NCBI GenBank assembly: GCA_937901265.1
Contig: CALCHA010000564.1
Location: forward strand, 1-8,861
Length of the DNA stretch: 8,861 nt
Origin: an uncultured Phycisphaerales bacterium
GTDB lineage: Bacteria > Planctomycetota > Phycisphaerae > WQYP01
Reading direction: 5' to 3'
Below the pieces are notes generated by a model. That model had not been told where the DNA came from, made no database searches, and saw only the letters and a list, made by a program, of their open reading frames with translations. This document shows positions 1 through 6,296 of the stretch, in pieces; the stretch's first letter is position 1, and every line of letters begins with the position of its first letter. The position numbers were made by a program, and so were the translations under genes.

Positions 1-1307
1 TCGGCAAATTCAAAGGTGCCGAGGAACCCTTCACCCGCACCAGCCCCTCGCCGGAGTACAAGGAACAGGTCGAAAAACTCGTCGAAGGCATGTACACGCA
101 GGTCCTCAAGATCATGGCCGCCAACCGGCCCAACCTGAATGACGCGCAGGTGAAGGCGGCGGTCGATGAAAGCTGGCTGACCGGCAAGCGCGCCAAGGCC
201 CTGGGCCTGGTGGATCAGACCCTGACGCGCGATCGCGTGGACGCCTGGCTGCAGTCCCAGTTCCCCGCTGGGGCCACCCTCGTCAACGATTATGGCGACA
301 GCAAGAAAGAGACGCTGGACCTCAACAACCCCTTCTCGCTGCTTTCGATGTTCACCGCCGACAGCAAGCCCAAATCCCGTGAGCCGGGCATCGCCGTCAT
401 TTATGCCGTCGGCGAGATCAGCTCCGATGCCGCCGGGGGCGAAGATTCGACCGACTCGGTCACCCCCGGCACCATCCGCCGCGCCGTCGAAGCCGCGCTC
501 AAGGACGACAACGTCAAGGCGATCGTCCTGCGGATCGATTCGCCCGGGGGCAGCGCGTCGGCGTCGGATGAAATCTGGTCCGCTCTCAAGGAAGCCGACA
601 AGAAAAAACCTCTCACCGTCTCCATGGGCCGCGTCGCCGCCAGCGGCGGTTACTACATCGCCTGCGCCGGCCGGCATATCACCGCCGACCCCGCCACCAT
701 CACCGGCTCCATCGGCGTGGTGGGGGGGAAGATCGTCATCAAGGACCTCCTCGACAAGGTCGGCATCTCCATCGTGCCGATCTCGCGCGGGGCGCATGCC
801 GAGATGCTCAGCTCGCTGCGTCCCTTCACCGACGAGGAACGGACTTTTGTGCAGAAGTCGATGGCCGACACCTACGCGGTATTCACCGGCCGCGTCACCG
901 CCGCGCGCGGCGACAAGATCAAGAACCTTGCCGACGTCGCCCAGGGCCGCCTCTTCACCGGCGAGCAGGCCGCCGAAGCGGGCCTCGTCGACGATGTCGG
1001 CACGCTCAACGACACCATCGCCGCCGCGGCCAAAAAAGCGGGTATCGGGGCCAGTTACCAGATCATCGTGCTCCCGGAAACCAAAACCCTCATGGATGTC
1101 CTGCGCACCGGCCTGACGACGGACGCGGCGATGCCCGCCCTCGGCGGCGTCAACACCGGCGCCCTCAGCGCCGCCATCGGCGCGCTGCCCAGCGAGGTCC
1201 GCACGCCGACCCTCTCCGCGATGCGCATGCTCCGCGACCTGCAGCATGAACAGGTCCTGCTCTCCATGCCGGCGGGTCTGGCTGAAATGCACGGGGGCAC
1301 GCGGTGA
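1..1307 (+). CDS. sppA: Signal peptide peptidase SppA, large two-domain form (5' partial)
   Basis: This is a membrane-bound Ser/Lys protease that degrades signal peptides left after secretion. The reading frame is open from base 3 and gives 434 visible residues; the true start lies upstream of the window. The first visible residues, GKFKGAEEPF, match the E. coli motif GTYKSAVEPF around catalytic Lys209, so the lysine is probably codon 12-14. The second peptidase domain begins near visible residue 129. It has RIDSPGG (177-183) and the nucleophile Ser214 in ASGGYY (codon 642-644), about 210 residues after the lysine, comparable with the 200 between Lys209 and Ser409 in E. coli. TGSIGVVGG follows. 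Both catalytic residues are present, so the enzyme should be active. About 75 residues after the peptidase domain form an unassigned tail. Its stop overlaps the livF GTG start by four bases, suggesting translational coupling. The family call is firm; the missing N-terminus should hold a membrane anchor. Confidence 0.93.
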   Translation, partial: GKFKGAEEPFTRTSPSPEYKEQVEKLVEGMYTQVLKIMAANRPNLNDAQVKAAVDESWLTGKRAKALGLVDQTLTRDRVDAWLQSQFPAGATLVNDYGDSKKETLDLNNPFSLLSMFTADSKPKSREPGIAVIYAVGEISSDAAGGEDSTDSVTPGTIRRAVEAALKDDNVKAIVLRIDSPGGSASASDEIWSALKEADKKKPLTVSMGRVAASGGYYIACAGRHITADPATITGSIGVVGGKIVIKDLLDKVGISIVPISRGAHAEMLSSLRPFTDEERTFVQKSMADTYAVFTGRVTAARGDKIKNLADVAQGRLFTGEQAAEAGLVDDVGTLNDTIAAAAKKAGIGASYQIIVLPETKTLMDVLRTGLTTDAAMPALGGVNTGALSAAIGALPSEVRTPTLSAMRMLRDLQHEQVLLSMPAGLAEMHGGTR

Positions 1308-2074
1308 GCAGCGCGGGGGCCAGCGCCAGCGCAGTACAGGCCACGATGCCGCTCCTTTCCGTGGAGGATCTCATCGTGCGTTATGGTGCCATTGAGGCGC
1401 TCCACGGCGTCACGCTCCACGTCGAACCGGGGCAGATCGTCTGCCTGATCGGGGCCAACGGTGCCGGTAAATCGTCGCTTCTCCGCTGCATCTCCGGGCT
1501 TGTCCCCGCCGCCCACGGCCGCATCCTGCATCGCTGTCTCCAGCAGGGCGAGGCGGCACTCCACCGTTTGCCGTCGCACCGCATCGTCGCCCGCGGCATC
1601 AGCCAGGTGCCCGAAGGCCGCGGTGTCTTTCCCAACATGACGGTGCAGGAAAACCTCGATCTCGGCGCTTACCTGCGGCGAGATCGCCCCGCGATTGCGC
1701 AGGATCTCGACCGTGTCTTCACGCTCTTTCCGCGCGTCAAAGAACGCCGTAACCAGACCGCCGGCACCCTTTCCGGCGGGGAACAGCAGATGCTCGCCAT
1801 CGGCCGCGCCCTCATGAGCCGCCCGCGGGTGCTGCTTCTCGATGAGCCCTCCCTGGGCCTGGCCCCGCTGGTCGTCGAACAGATTTTTCAGGTCATCCAA
1901 CAGGTCAATCGCGAGGGGGTCACCATCCTGCTCGTTGAGCAGAATGCCAACATGGCCCTGGCCGTCGGCCACTATGCCTACGTCCTCGAGACCGGCGCCA
2001 TCGCCCTCGAAGGCCCCACCGCGGATGTCCGCGGCAACGACCGTGTCCGCACAGCTTACCTCGGCGAGGATTGA
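1304..2074 (+). CDS. livF: Branched-chain amino acid-type ABC transporter ATPase (LivF family)
   Basis: This is the ATP-hydrolysing subunit of a LivFGHMJ/K-type importer, acting on the cytoplasmic face of the membrane. Numbered from the internal ATG at 1346, it shows Walker A GANGAGKS (36-43), the family-typical VPEGRGVFPNMTVQENL (88-104), signature LSGGEQQ (142-148), Walker B VLLLDE (162-167) and VEQN (197-200). The Gln replacing the usual H-loop histidine is normal for LivF and separates it from LivG, which has VEH. The GTG at 1304 overlaps the sppA stop as GTGA and follows a GGGGG tract by six bases. The ATG at 1346 begins exactly where family similarity begins and would give 242 residues, closer to the usual LivF length. 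I list the coupled GTG start, but the ATG is a real alternative, since the extra 14 residues are Ala/Ser-rich and unlike the family. No livG, livH, livM or binding-protein gene is in the window, so the permease partner and substrate are unknown. Confidence 0.9.
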   Translation: MSSAGASASAVQATMPLLSVEDLIVRYGAIEALHGVTLHVEPGQIVCLIGANGAGKSSLLRCISGLVPAAHGRILHRCLQQGEAALHRLPSHRIVARGISQVPEGRGVFPNMTVQENLDLGAYLRRDRPAIAQDLDRVFTLFPRVKERRNQTAGTLSGGEQQMLAIGRALMSRPRVLLLDEPSLGLAPLVVEQIFQVIQQVNREGVTILLVEQNANMALAVGHYAYVLETGAIALEGPTADVRGNDRVRTAYLGED

Positions 2075-3384
2075 TGGAATTACGCTCCGAACGCCCCGAC
2101 AGCCTGCAGCGACTCATCCTGCTCGCCGCCGTCATCCTGCTCGCCATCCTCAGCATCGCCATGGCAATTCAGGGCTATGGCCGCGTCGCCAAAAAATTGC
2201 GCACCCATTCCGACGCCACCGTCAACGACCTCGCCCGCTGGACCCTCCTCGTCCCTGAGTTGCTGCACCAGCACGCCGACTATGTCGATGACGGATTCCC
2301 CTACCCGCCCATCGTTCTGGCGATCTTCGCGCCGCTCACCTGGGTTTCGCAGCCCGCGGCACAGGCGGTGTGGGTCTGCGCGAAGTTCGCCCTCATCCTC
2401 TGGATCTTCGTGCTCCTGCGACGCATCGTGCATGACGCCGGCGGCCGCCTCGACCCCGCCGCACTTGCCCTGGCGCTCTTCATCTGGCTCTGGGCCATCA
2501 TCGGCGATCTGCAGGAGGGCCAGACCAACCTCGTGATGCTCCTCCCCCTGTTGCTGGGCCTGCGCCTGATCCAGGCGCGACGCCGCCCCACCGATCTCGC
2601 CGGTGGTCTGCTGATCGCGCTGGCGGTCAGCATCAAGGTCACCCCGCTCATTTTCGTCGTCTATCTCGTCCTGCAGCGGCGCTGGCTTGCCCTCGCCGCC
2701 GCCGCCGTGGGCCTCCTGATGTGGCTGCTGCTGGTCCCCGGCCTGCTTTTCGGTTGGCAGCAGAACCTCACCTGGCTCGGGCAGTGGGCCCAGATCATGA
2801 TCTTCCCTTACGTCCGCCACGGCGAAATTCATTATTACAGCGGACAATCCCTCGCCAGCTTCTTCGCCCGCATCTTTCAGCACGTCCCCGCCTTCACCGC
2901 CCACGACACCACCGGCGGCGGGCCGCGCTACGTCAACCTCCTCGCCCTGCCCGACCAGGCCGTCCGATGGATCACCCGCGCCGTCCTGCTCGTCGTCGCC
3001 GCCGCCGGCGCCTGGTGGATGCGGCGGCCCCTGGAGAGTTTCCGCGGCCCGCGCTTCGTCCTGCAGATCGGCTGCGTCGCCGCCTTCATGCTCTGGGCTT
3101 CCGAACGCACCTGGATTCACCACTACGTCACCCTCATCCTCCCGCTCATCGCCCTCGCCATGACCCTGGCGGTCCCCGGCCTTCCGCCCCGCGCCCAGCG
3201 CCTCGGCTTCGCCGCGCTCCTCTTTGCCGCCGTCGCGATGCTCCTCACCTCCGACCTCGCCCGAATCTTCGGCCGAAATGGCGGCGACTACGTTCGCGCT
3301 GTCGGATTGCCGCTGCTGGCAAGCGTCGGCATCGTCGCGGCTGCGCTTTACGCAGGTCGCGCGCCGCGTCACCCCTCTCCCTGA
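2074..3384 (+). CDS. Polytopic membrane glycosyltransferase, GT87 (DUF2029)-like
   Basis: This is probably a GT-C-fold transferase that uses a polyprenyl-phosphate sugar donor at the outer face of the cytoplasmic membrane. The acceptor is unknown. The 436 residues contain about ten to twelve hydrophobic segments, including roughly 12-32, 97-117, 129-145, 176-200, 205-228, 327-342, 350-368 and 408-426. Family-like features are FPYPPIVLAIFAPL (75-88) after the first large loop, GQTNLVMLLPLLLGL (149-163), SIKVTPL (186-192) before a transmembrane segment, and YSGQSLASFFARIF (255-268), which resembles the 'N/GQSL' stretch of GT87 proteins. The catalytic Asp expected in the first extracytoplasmic loop cannot be fixed; several Asp residues lie at 47-73. 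The ATG overlaps the livF stop by one base (TGATG) with GAGG a few bases upstream; a TTG three bases earlier is a weaker alternative. An ArnT/PMT-like GT-C enzyme is the main other possibility. Confidence 0.78.
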   Translation: MELRSERPDSLQRLILLAAVILLAILSIAMAIQGYGRVAKKLRTHSDATVNDLARWTLLVPELLHQHADYVDDGFPYPPIVLAIFAPLTWVSQPAAQAVWVCAKFALILWIFVLLRRIVHDAGGRLDPAALALALFIWLWAIIGDLQEGQTNLVMLLPLLLGLRLIQARRRPTDLAGGLLIALAVSIKVTPLIFVVYLVLQRRWLALAAAAVGLLMWLLLVPGLLFGWQQNLTWLGQWAQIMIFPYVRHGEIHYYSGQSLASFFARIFQHVPAFTAHDTTGGGPRYVNLLALPDQAVRWITRAVLLVVAAAGAWWMRRPLESFRGPRFVLQIGCVAAFMLWASERTWIHHYVTLILPLIALAMTLAVPGLPPRAQRLGFAALLFAAVAMLLTSDLARIFGRNGGDYVRAVGLPLLASVGIVAAALYAGRAPRHPSP

Positions 3385-3392
3385 GAGCCCCC

Positions 3393-4778
3393 TCACGCCC
3401 CCGCCGGAACGCTCCGCGCAAACGTCACCACCCACGCGCGCCCGCGGCCATCCCGCCAGCGCACCTGAAATTCCAGTTCCGCCGGCACCGCGTTCACCAC
3501 CCCGCCCGTCCGCAGCAGCGTCATGTCCCACCTCTCTTTTGCCTGCGGCTGCAGCGTGGTCCACGCGCTTCGATTCCCGACCAGCATCCACGAGCCGGGC
3601 GACAGAATCCCGGCGCCCAGTTGATCGCCCAGCAGCGCCGGCGGGGGGGCTCCATTCCGCAGCACCACCCGCACCTCCAGCGCCGCGGCCAGCGGGTTGC
3701 TCAGCCGCACCTGCAGCGTCGTGCCCGCGACGGTCAATCCCAGTGCCCCCTCGTCCAGCCGCTGCAGCGAATCCACCACCGCCCGCTCCTGCGCGGTCAC
3801 CGCGTCCTCGCCATCGAGCGTCTCTCCCTTCACCGGCGCATCCAGCGGGACCCGTGCCAGCGTCATCTGGCTGCCCCGAAACGTCACCAGCCCGATCGCC
3901 CGTGAGACCGGTGAAGACAGCCCCGCGACGCTCCCGGTGGCCGGGCCCAGCACGTCATAGTGAATGCCCTCCAGCGGCGGATCCATGCGGTATTCGCCCG
4001 TCCCCGCGAGCGGTTCCGCGGCGATCACCGCCGCCACCCGCGGCGCGGCGTTGACGCTTTCACGGGAATCGATCCCCTCCACGCTCACGATCGGCTTGTG
4101 ATTGAACGCCACCAGCAGGCTGTGCACCTGGCGCCAGTTGCCCTCGCCCGGCCGGGCCTGCCAGAGGGCTCGATGCAGCAGCACCAGCACCTGCCGGGCA
4201 GGGGTGTGGTCGAAGGCGCGGTTGAGATCGGACTTCAGCCAGGCGAGCTGCGCCGCGGAGGTCGTCCCGTTCGGTGACTCCTCGGAATCCAGCACAACCA
4301 CATGCACCGCGCCCAGATCCACCGAATAATAGAGCGGCCCGAGATAACGCTGATAAGCCGCCACGAAGGGTCGCTCGGCCCCGCCCAGAAGCCCCGGTGC
4401 GGCGCAGGGATACCAGGGCAGCGAAAGACCATCGAGTGGCGGCCGCACCACCTGCAGCGCCGCGGCCAGATGGGCGACATCAGGCGGCCGCTCCGGCAGC
4501 AGGTCCCCCGTCAGAAACGCCGCATCGGGGGCCAGGAGCGCCAGTCCCCGCGCGACCGTTCCGGCCGCGGCTTCATCCGGCAAGCCACCCACCAGCGCCA
4601 GCCGCAGCGCGGGCGCTGCGCCCGGCGGTGCGGGCAGCGCCCGGCCTGGCGTGCCCGGCTGAATCTCGCGACCCCCCGCCGGCAACTTCTGCCCGCCCAC
4701 CCGCTCCGGCAGGGTCTGCCCGGCGAGCGACGCCAGCAGCGCCGCGGCCGCCAGAAGTTTGATCGTTCCTCGCAGCAT
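3393..4778 (-). CDS. Exported calcineurin-like phosphoesterase-fold protein with degenerate active site
   Basis: The 461-residue product starts with a likely signal peptide (MLRGTIKLLAAAALLASLAG) and a Pro/Gly-rich linker to about residue 55. A metallophosphoesterase-like domain covers roughly 57-285. Family landmarks are FLTGD (88-92), YLGPLYYSVDLGAVHVVVLDSEES (145-168, the usual 'fG..YYSfD.G.vHfi.LDs'), QLAWLKSDL (177-185), LVLLHRALW (198-206) and GIHYDVLGPATG (271-282). However, the first Asp-x-His metal motif reads VGGLPDE (63-69), the GNHD/E position reads PCAAPG (124-129), and no GHxH motif is seen at 231-275. Only the GD of motif II and one His (202) remain, so a di-metal phosphatase is unlikely. 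Residues about 295-461 look like beta-rich C-terminal domains of no assigned family. The ATG at 4778 has AGGA seven bases upstream; a GTG two codons earlier has no useful spacing. It converges on the GT87 gene with 8 bases between stops. The substrate is unknown. Confidence 0.75.
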   Translation of the reverse strand: MLRGTIKLLAAAALLASLAGQTLPERVGGQKLPAGGREIQPGTPGRALPAPPGAAPALRLALVGGLPDEAAAGTVARGLALLAPDAAFLTGDLLPERPPDVAHLAAALQVVRPPLDGLSLPWYPCAAPGLLGGAERPFVAAYQRYLGPLYYSVDLGAVHVVVLDSEESPNGTTSAAQLAWLKSDLNRAFDHTPARQVLVLLHRALWQARPGEGNWRQVHSLLVAFNHKPIVSVEGIDSRESVNAAPRVAAVIAAEPLAGTGEYRMDPPLEGIHYDVLGPATGSVAGLSSPVSRAIGLVTFRGSQMTLARVPLDAPVKGETLDGEDAVTAQERAVVDSLQRLDEGALGLTVAGTTLQVRLSNPLAAALEVRVVLRNGAPPPALLGDQLGAGILSPGSWMLVGNRSAWTTLQPQAKERWDMTLLRTGGVVNAVPAELEFQVRWRDGRGRAWVVTFARSVPAGA

Positions 4779-4838
4779 GCCCACATCCTACCCGCCGCTC
4801 CCCGCGTTGGGCATGCTCTCGCCCCTGCAGAACTTCCG

Positions 4839-4872
4839 GTCGCGGGAAACGCGGTTAAGCACCCCCCGCGAC
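4839..4872 (+). promoter_or_regulatory. Inverted repeat in the divergent spacer, upstream of the small membrane protein gene
   Basis: The 111-base spacer 4779-4889 separates two divergently read genes, so it must hold promoters for both. I find no convincing -35/-10 pair on either strand. It contains a perfect 8-bp inverted repeat, GTCGCGGG (4839-4846) and CCCGCGAC (4865-4872), with an 18-base loop. This could fold in the leader of the plus-strand gene or serve as an operator. In G+C-rich DNA an 8-bp stem is only mildly surprising, and the function is inference. Confidence 0.3.
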
Positions 4873-4889
4873 GCACCGATAGGGGGGTT

Positions 4890-5105
4890 ATGGACTTGAG
4901 CTTTTCATCTTTGTTCTCCGGCCTGGTTATTTCAAGCATCGGCGGGGGCATGTTCCTGTACGGCAAGTCGTCCGGAAAAATGCTCATCCTCGGGGTGGGC
5001 CTGCTGCTCTCGACGCTCCCCTTCTTTGTGTCCAATCCCCTGCTGCTCTGGGGACTGACGGCCGCCAGCGTCGTCCCAATTTATACCTACCGCCACAGCC
5101 TGTAG
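4890..5105 (+). CDS. Small two-helix inner membrane protein (71 aa)
   Basis: The ATG at 4890 follows AGGGGGG (4881-4887) closely. The same frame stays open far upstream to base 4302, but that part lies antisense to the phosphoesterase gene and has Arg/Pro-rich shadow composition, so the short start is chosen. The product has two hydrophobic segments, about residues 8-24 and 30-62 (the second long enough to include a second crossing), joined by a short basic turn YGKSSGKM (24-31). The pattern SSIGGGMFLYGK (15-26) followed by a glycine- and leucine-rich stretch and PFFVSNPLLL resembles small conserved membrane proteins of about 70 residues. These are sometimes labelled 'amino acid transport protein' in databases without experimental support. 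No catalytic motif is present. It ends 6 bases before the end of the convergent GH43 gene. Confidence 0.7.
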   Translation: MDLSFSSLFSGLVISSIGGGMFLYGKSSGKMLILGVGLLLSTLPFFVSNPLLLWGLTAASVVPIYTYRHSL

Positions 5106-5111
5106 TCCCGC

Positions 5112-6149
5112 TCAATGCACCGGACTTGCCAGCCGTTCCATGGGCAGCGGCTCATCCTGTTGCGCCCCCGGGCGGCCCAGCGATGGCAGACCGTTGTGCC
5201 AGGTGAAGGGCTGGGCGAACAATTCGCGCGTCTTGCCTTGGCGGCCGGGGTGGCGCGAGGCGTGGTAGAGGTTCCACCAGCCGGCGTCCGGACCATGGGG
5301 AACCTGCAGCAGGCAGTTGTGCCCGGTGCCGAAAAGCTCATCCGTGGGGGCGAATGCCGGGCGATTGGACTTGCTCCACGCGGCGGGTTCAAGCAGCCGC
5401 TCGAGGTCGCAGGAGAGCAGCCCCAGGCAGTAGTGATCGCTCCAGAAGCCGTTGGCGGAAAAGGAAATAACGACCCTTCCCTGGTAGACCGCCACGGCCG
5501 GGCCCTCGTTAACGTAGCAGGGCGCCGGGCCACTGCGCCGTTCCCACAGGGCACTGGGCCGCGATATTTCCACCCGGGGGCCAGAGATCGTCCAGGGGTT
5601 GGCCATGGGGGCGATGTAGAGCCGCTGCACCTCGTTGCGCGGCCCCGCCCAGCCGGACCAGACGAAGTACAGCTTCCGACCGCCGCCCAGAGGCAGCTCC
5701 ACATCCACCACGACCCCGTCGATCGCCCAGTGATCGTCGGCGGAGGCGACTTTTCCTTTCATGACGTAATCGCCGGCAGGATCTTCGGTTGCGCTTTCAA
5801 GGGCGTACATGCGGTGGCGTTCGTTGCGTCCGTCGTCGGCGGCGAAGTGGATGTACCAGCGGCCTTTGCCGTCGGGGCCGAAGCCCTCCACCCATGCCAA
5901 TTCCGGGGCCCAGACATTTTTCGAGCAGGGCCCGGTGCGCGGGGCGCGCCAGACGCAGCTCCGTTCACCGGATCCTAACCCCTGAAGGGTGGCTGATTTG
6001 TAAATGAAGATACCGGTGATGCCGCGTTCGCCGTTCTCGGATTGCACCAGGTAGAAGTAACCCCCGCGCCAAGCGACGGAGGGATCCTGACCAGGCATGA
6101 ACGGTTGCGGGGTACGGTGCCGGGCAAGCGCACGCGGGGCGTTGAACAT
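5112..6149 (-). CDS. Glycoside hydrolase family 43-like five-bladed beta-propeller enzyme
   Basis: This is a predicted exo-acting arabinan- or xylan-type glycosidase, most likely alpha-L-arabinofuranosidase or beta-xylosidase class. The 345 residues show the GH43 layout: general base Asp22 in QDPSV (21-25), WAPEL (80-84), pKa-tuning Asp144 in WAIDGVV (141-147), general acid Glu215 in VNEGPAV (213-219), and GTGHNCLL (274-281), where the histidine is usually near the propeller centre. All three acidic catalytic positions are therefore present. The length fits a single catalytic domain without a carbohydrate-binding module. No signal peptide is visible, so a cytoplasmic enzyme acting on imported oligosaccharides is inferred. 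The ATG at 6149 follows AGAGAG at about 7 bases. A TTG seven codons earlier (6170) would put the ribosome site inside the gene and is less likely. GH32/GH68 or GH62/GH117 propellers share parts of this pattern; substrate cannot be read from the sequence. Confidence 0.82.
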   Translation of the reverse strand: MFNAPRALARHRTPQPFMPGQDPSVAWRGGYFYLVQSENGERGITGIFIYKSATLQGLGSGERSCVWRAPRTGPCSKNVWAPELAWVEGFGPDGKGRWYIHFAADDGRNERHRMYALESATEDPAGDYVMKGKVASADDHWAIDGVVVDVELPLGGGRKLYFVWSGWAGPRNEVQRLYIAPMANPWTISGPRVEISRPSALWERRSGPAPCYVNEGPAVAVYQGRVVISFSANGFWSDHYCLGLLSCDLERLLEPAAWSKSNRPAFAPTDELFGTGHNCLLQVPHGPDAGWWNLYHASRHPGRQGKTRELFAQPFTWHNGLPSLGRPGAQQDEPLPMERLASPVH

Positions 6150-6159
6150 CCGTGAACTC

Positions 6160-6232
6160 TCTTTGCACAAGACGAGTGGGCGTCCCTGCCCACGGTGAGT
6201 GTTTCGTCTAAAAACGGCGGGAGGTGCAAAGA
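6160..6232 (-). promoter_or_regulatory. Paired inverted sites in the GH43 leader
   Basis: Upstream of the GH43 gene, TCTTTGCAC (6160-6168) and GTGCAAAGA (6224-6232) form a perfect 9-bp inverted repeat with 55 bases between the arms. The gene-proximal arm abuts and partly overlaps the AGAGAG ribosome site. Between them lies an 18-base palindrome-like element, GTGGGC-6-GCCCAC (6176-6193). The arrangement could be two half-operators for a dimeric or looping regulator of a sugar-use gene, or a folded leader. On the minus strand the distal arm contains TTTGCA, a poor match to a -35 box; no clear -10 follows. The repeats are seen; the regulatory role is inferred. Confidence 0.35.
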
Positions 6233-6245
6233 AGTTCCCACGAAT

Positions 6246-6288
6246 CCTGACCCGGCCCCGTAGGGTCAGAGGGGGGGGCCGGGTCAGG
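6246..6288 (-). terminator. Strong hairpin after the DUF4139 gene
   Basis: CCTGACCCGGCCCC (6246-6259) and GGGGCCGGGTCAGG (6275-6288) form a perfect 14-bp stem with a 15-base loop, 8 bases after the DUF4139 stop codon and about 97 bases before the GH43 start on the same strand. This is where a terminator separating the two minus-strand genes would sit. No run of T follows the stem on either strand, so it is not a classic intrinsic terminator. It may instead act as a 3'-end stabilising or Rho-assisted structure. The loop-side copy GGGTCAG (6263-6269) repeats part of the 3' arm and offers a smaller competing pairing. Confidence 0.55.
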
Positions 6289-6296
6289 CAGGGGGG

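Noticed and set aside
1055..1972. 305-codon minus-strand open frame across sppA and livF
   Set aside because: It crosses two well-supported genes on the other strand and has no recognisable domain; this is expected of G+C-rich DNA with few stop codons.
2080..3591. 503-codon open frame on the minus strand, antisense to the GT87 gene
   Set aside because: Its product is an acidic Gly/Glu/Asp-rich low-complexity string with no domain. It is the complement of a hydrophobic, G+C-biased coding frame, and the plus-strand gene has clear family features and a coupled start.
2721..3905. 394-codon plus-strand open frame spanning the end of the GT87 gene and part of the phosphoesterase gene
   Set aside because: Arg/Pro/His-rich product typical of a shifted frame in G+C-rich DNA; it overlaps two better-supported genes.
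4302..4889. Upstream extension of the 71-residue membrane protein frame (267 codons in total)
   Set aside because: The extension is antisense to the phosphoesterase gene and rich in Arg/Gln/Pro. The ATG at 4890 has a good ribosome site and begins the membrane-protein-like sequence.
5115..5978. 287-codon plus-strand open frame over the GH43 gene
   Set aside because: No domain is visible, and the opposite strand has all GH43 catalytic motifs in one uninterrupted frame.
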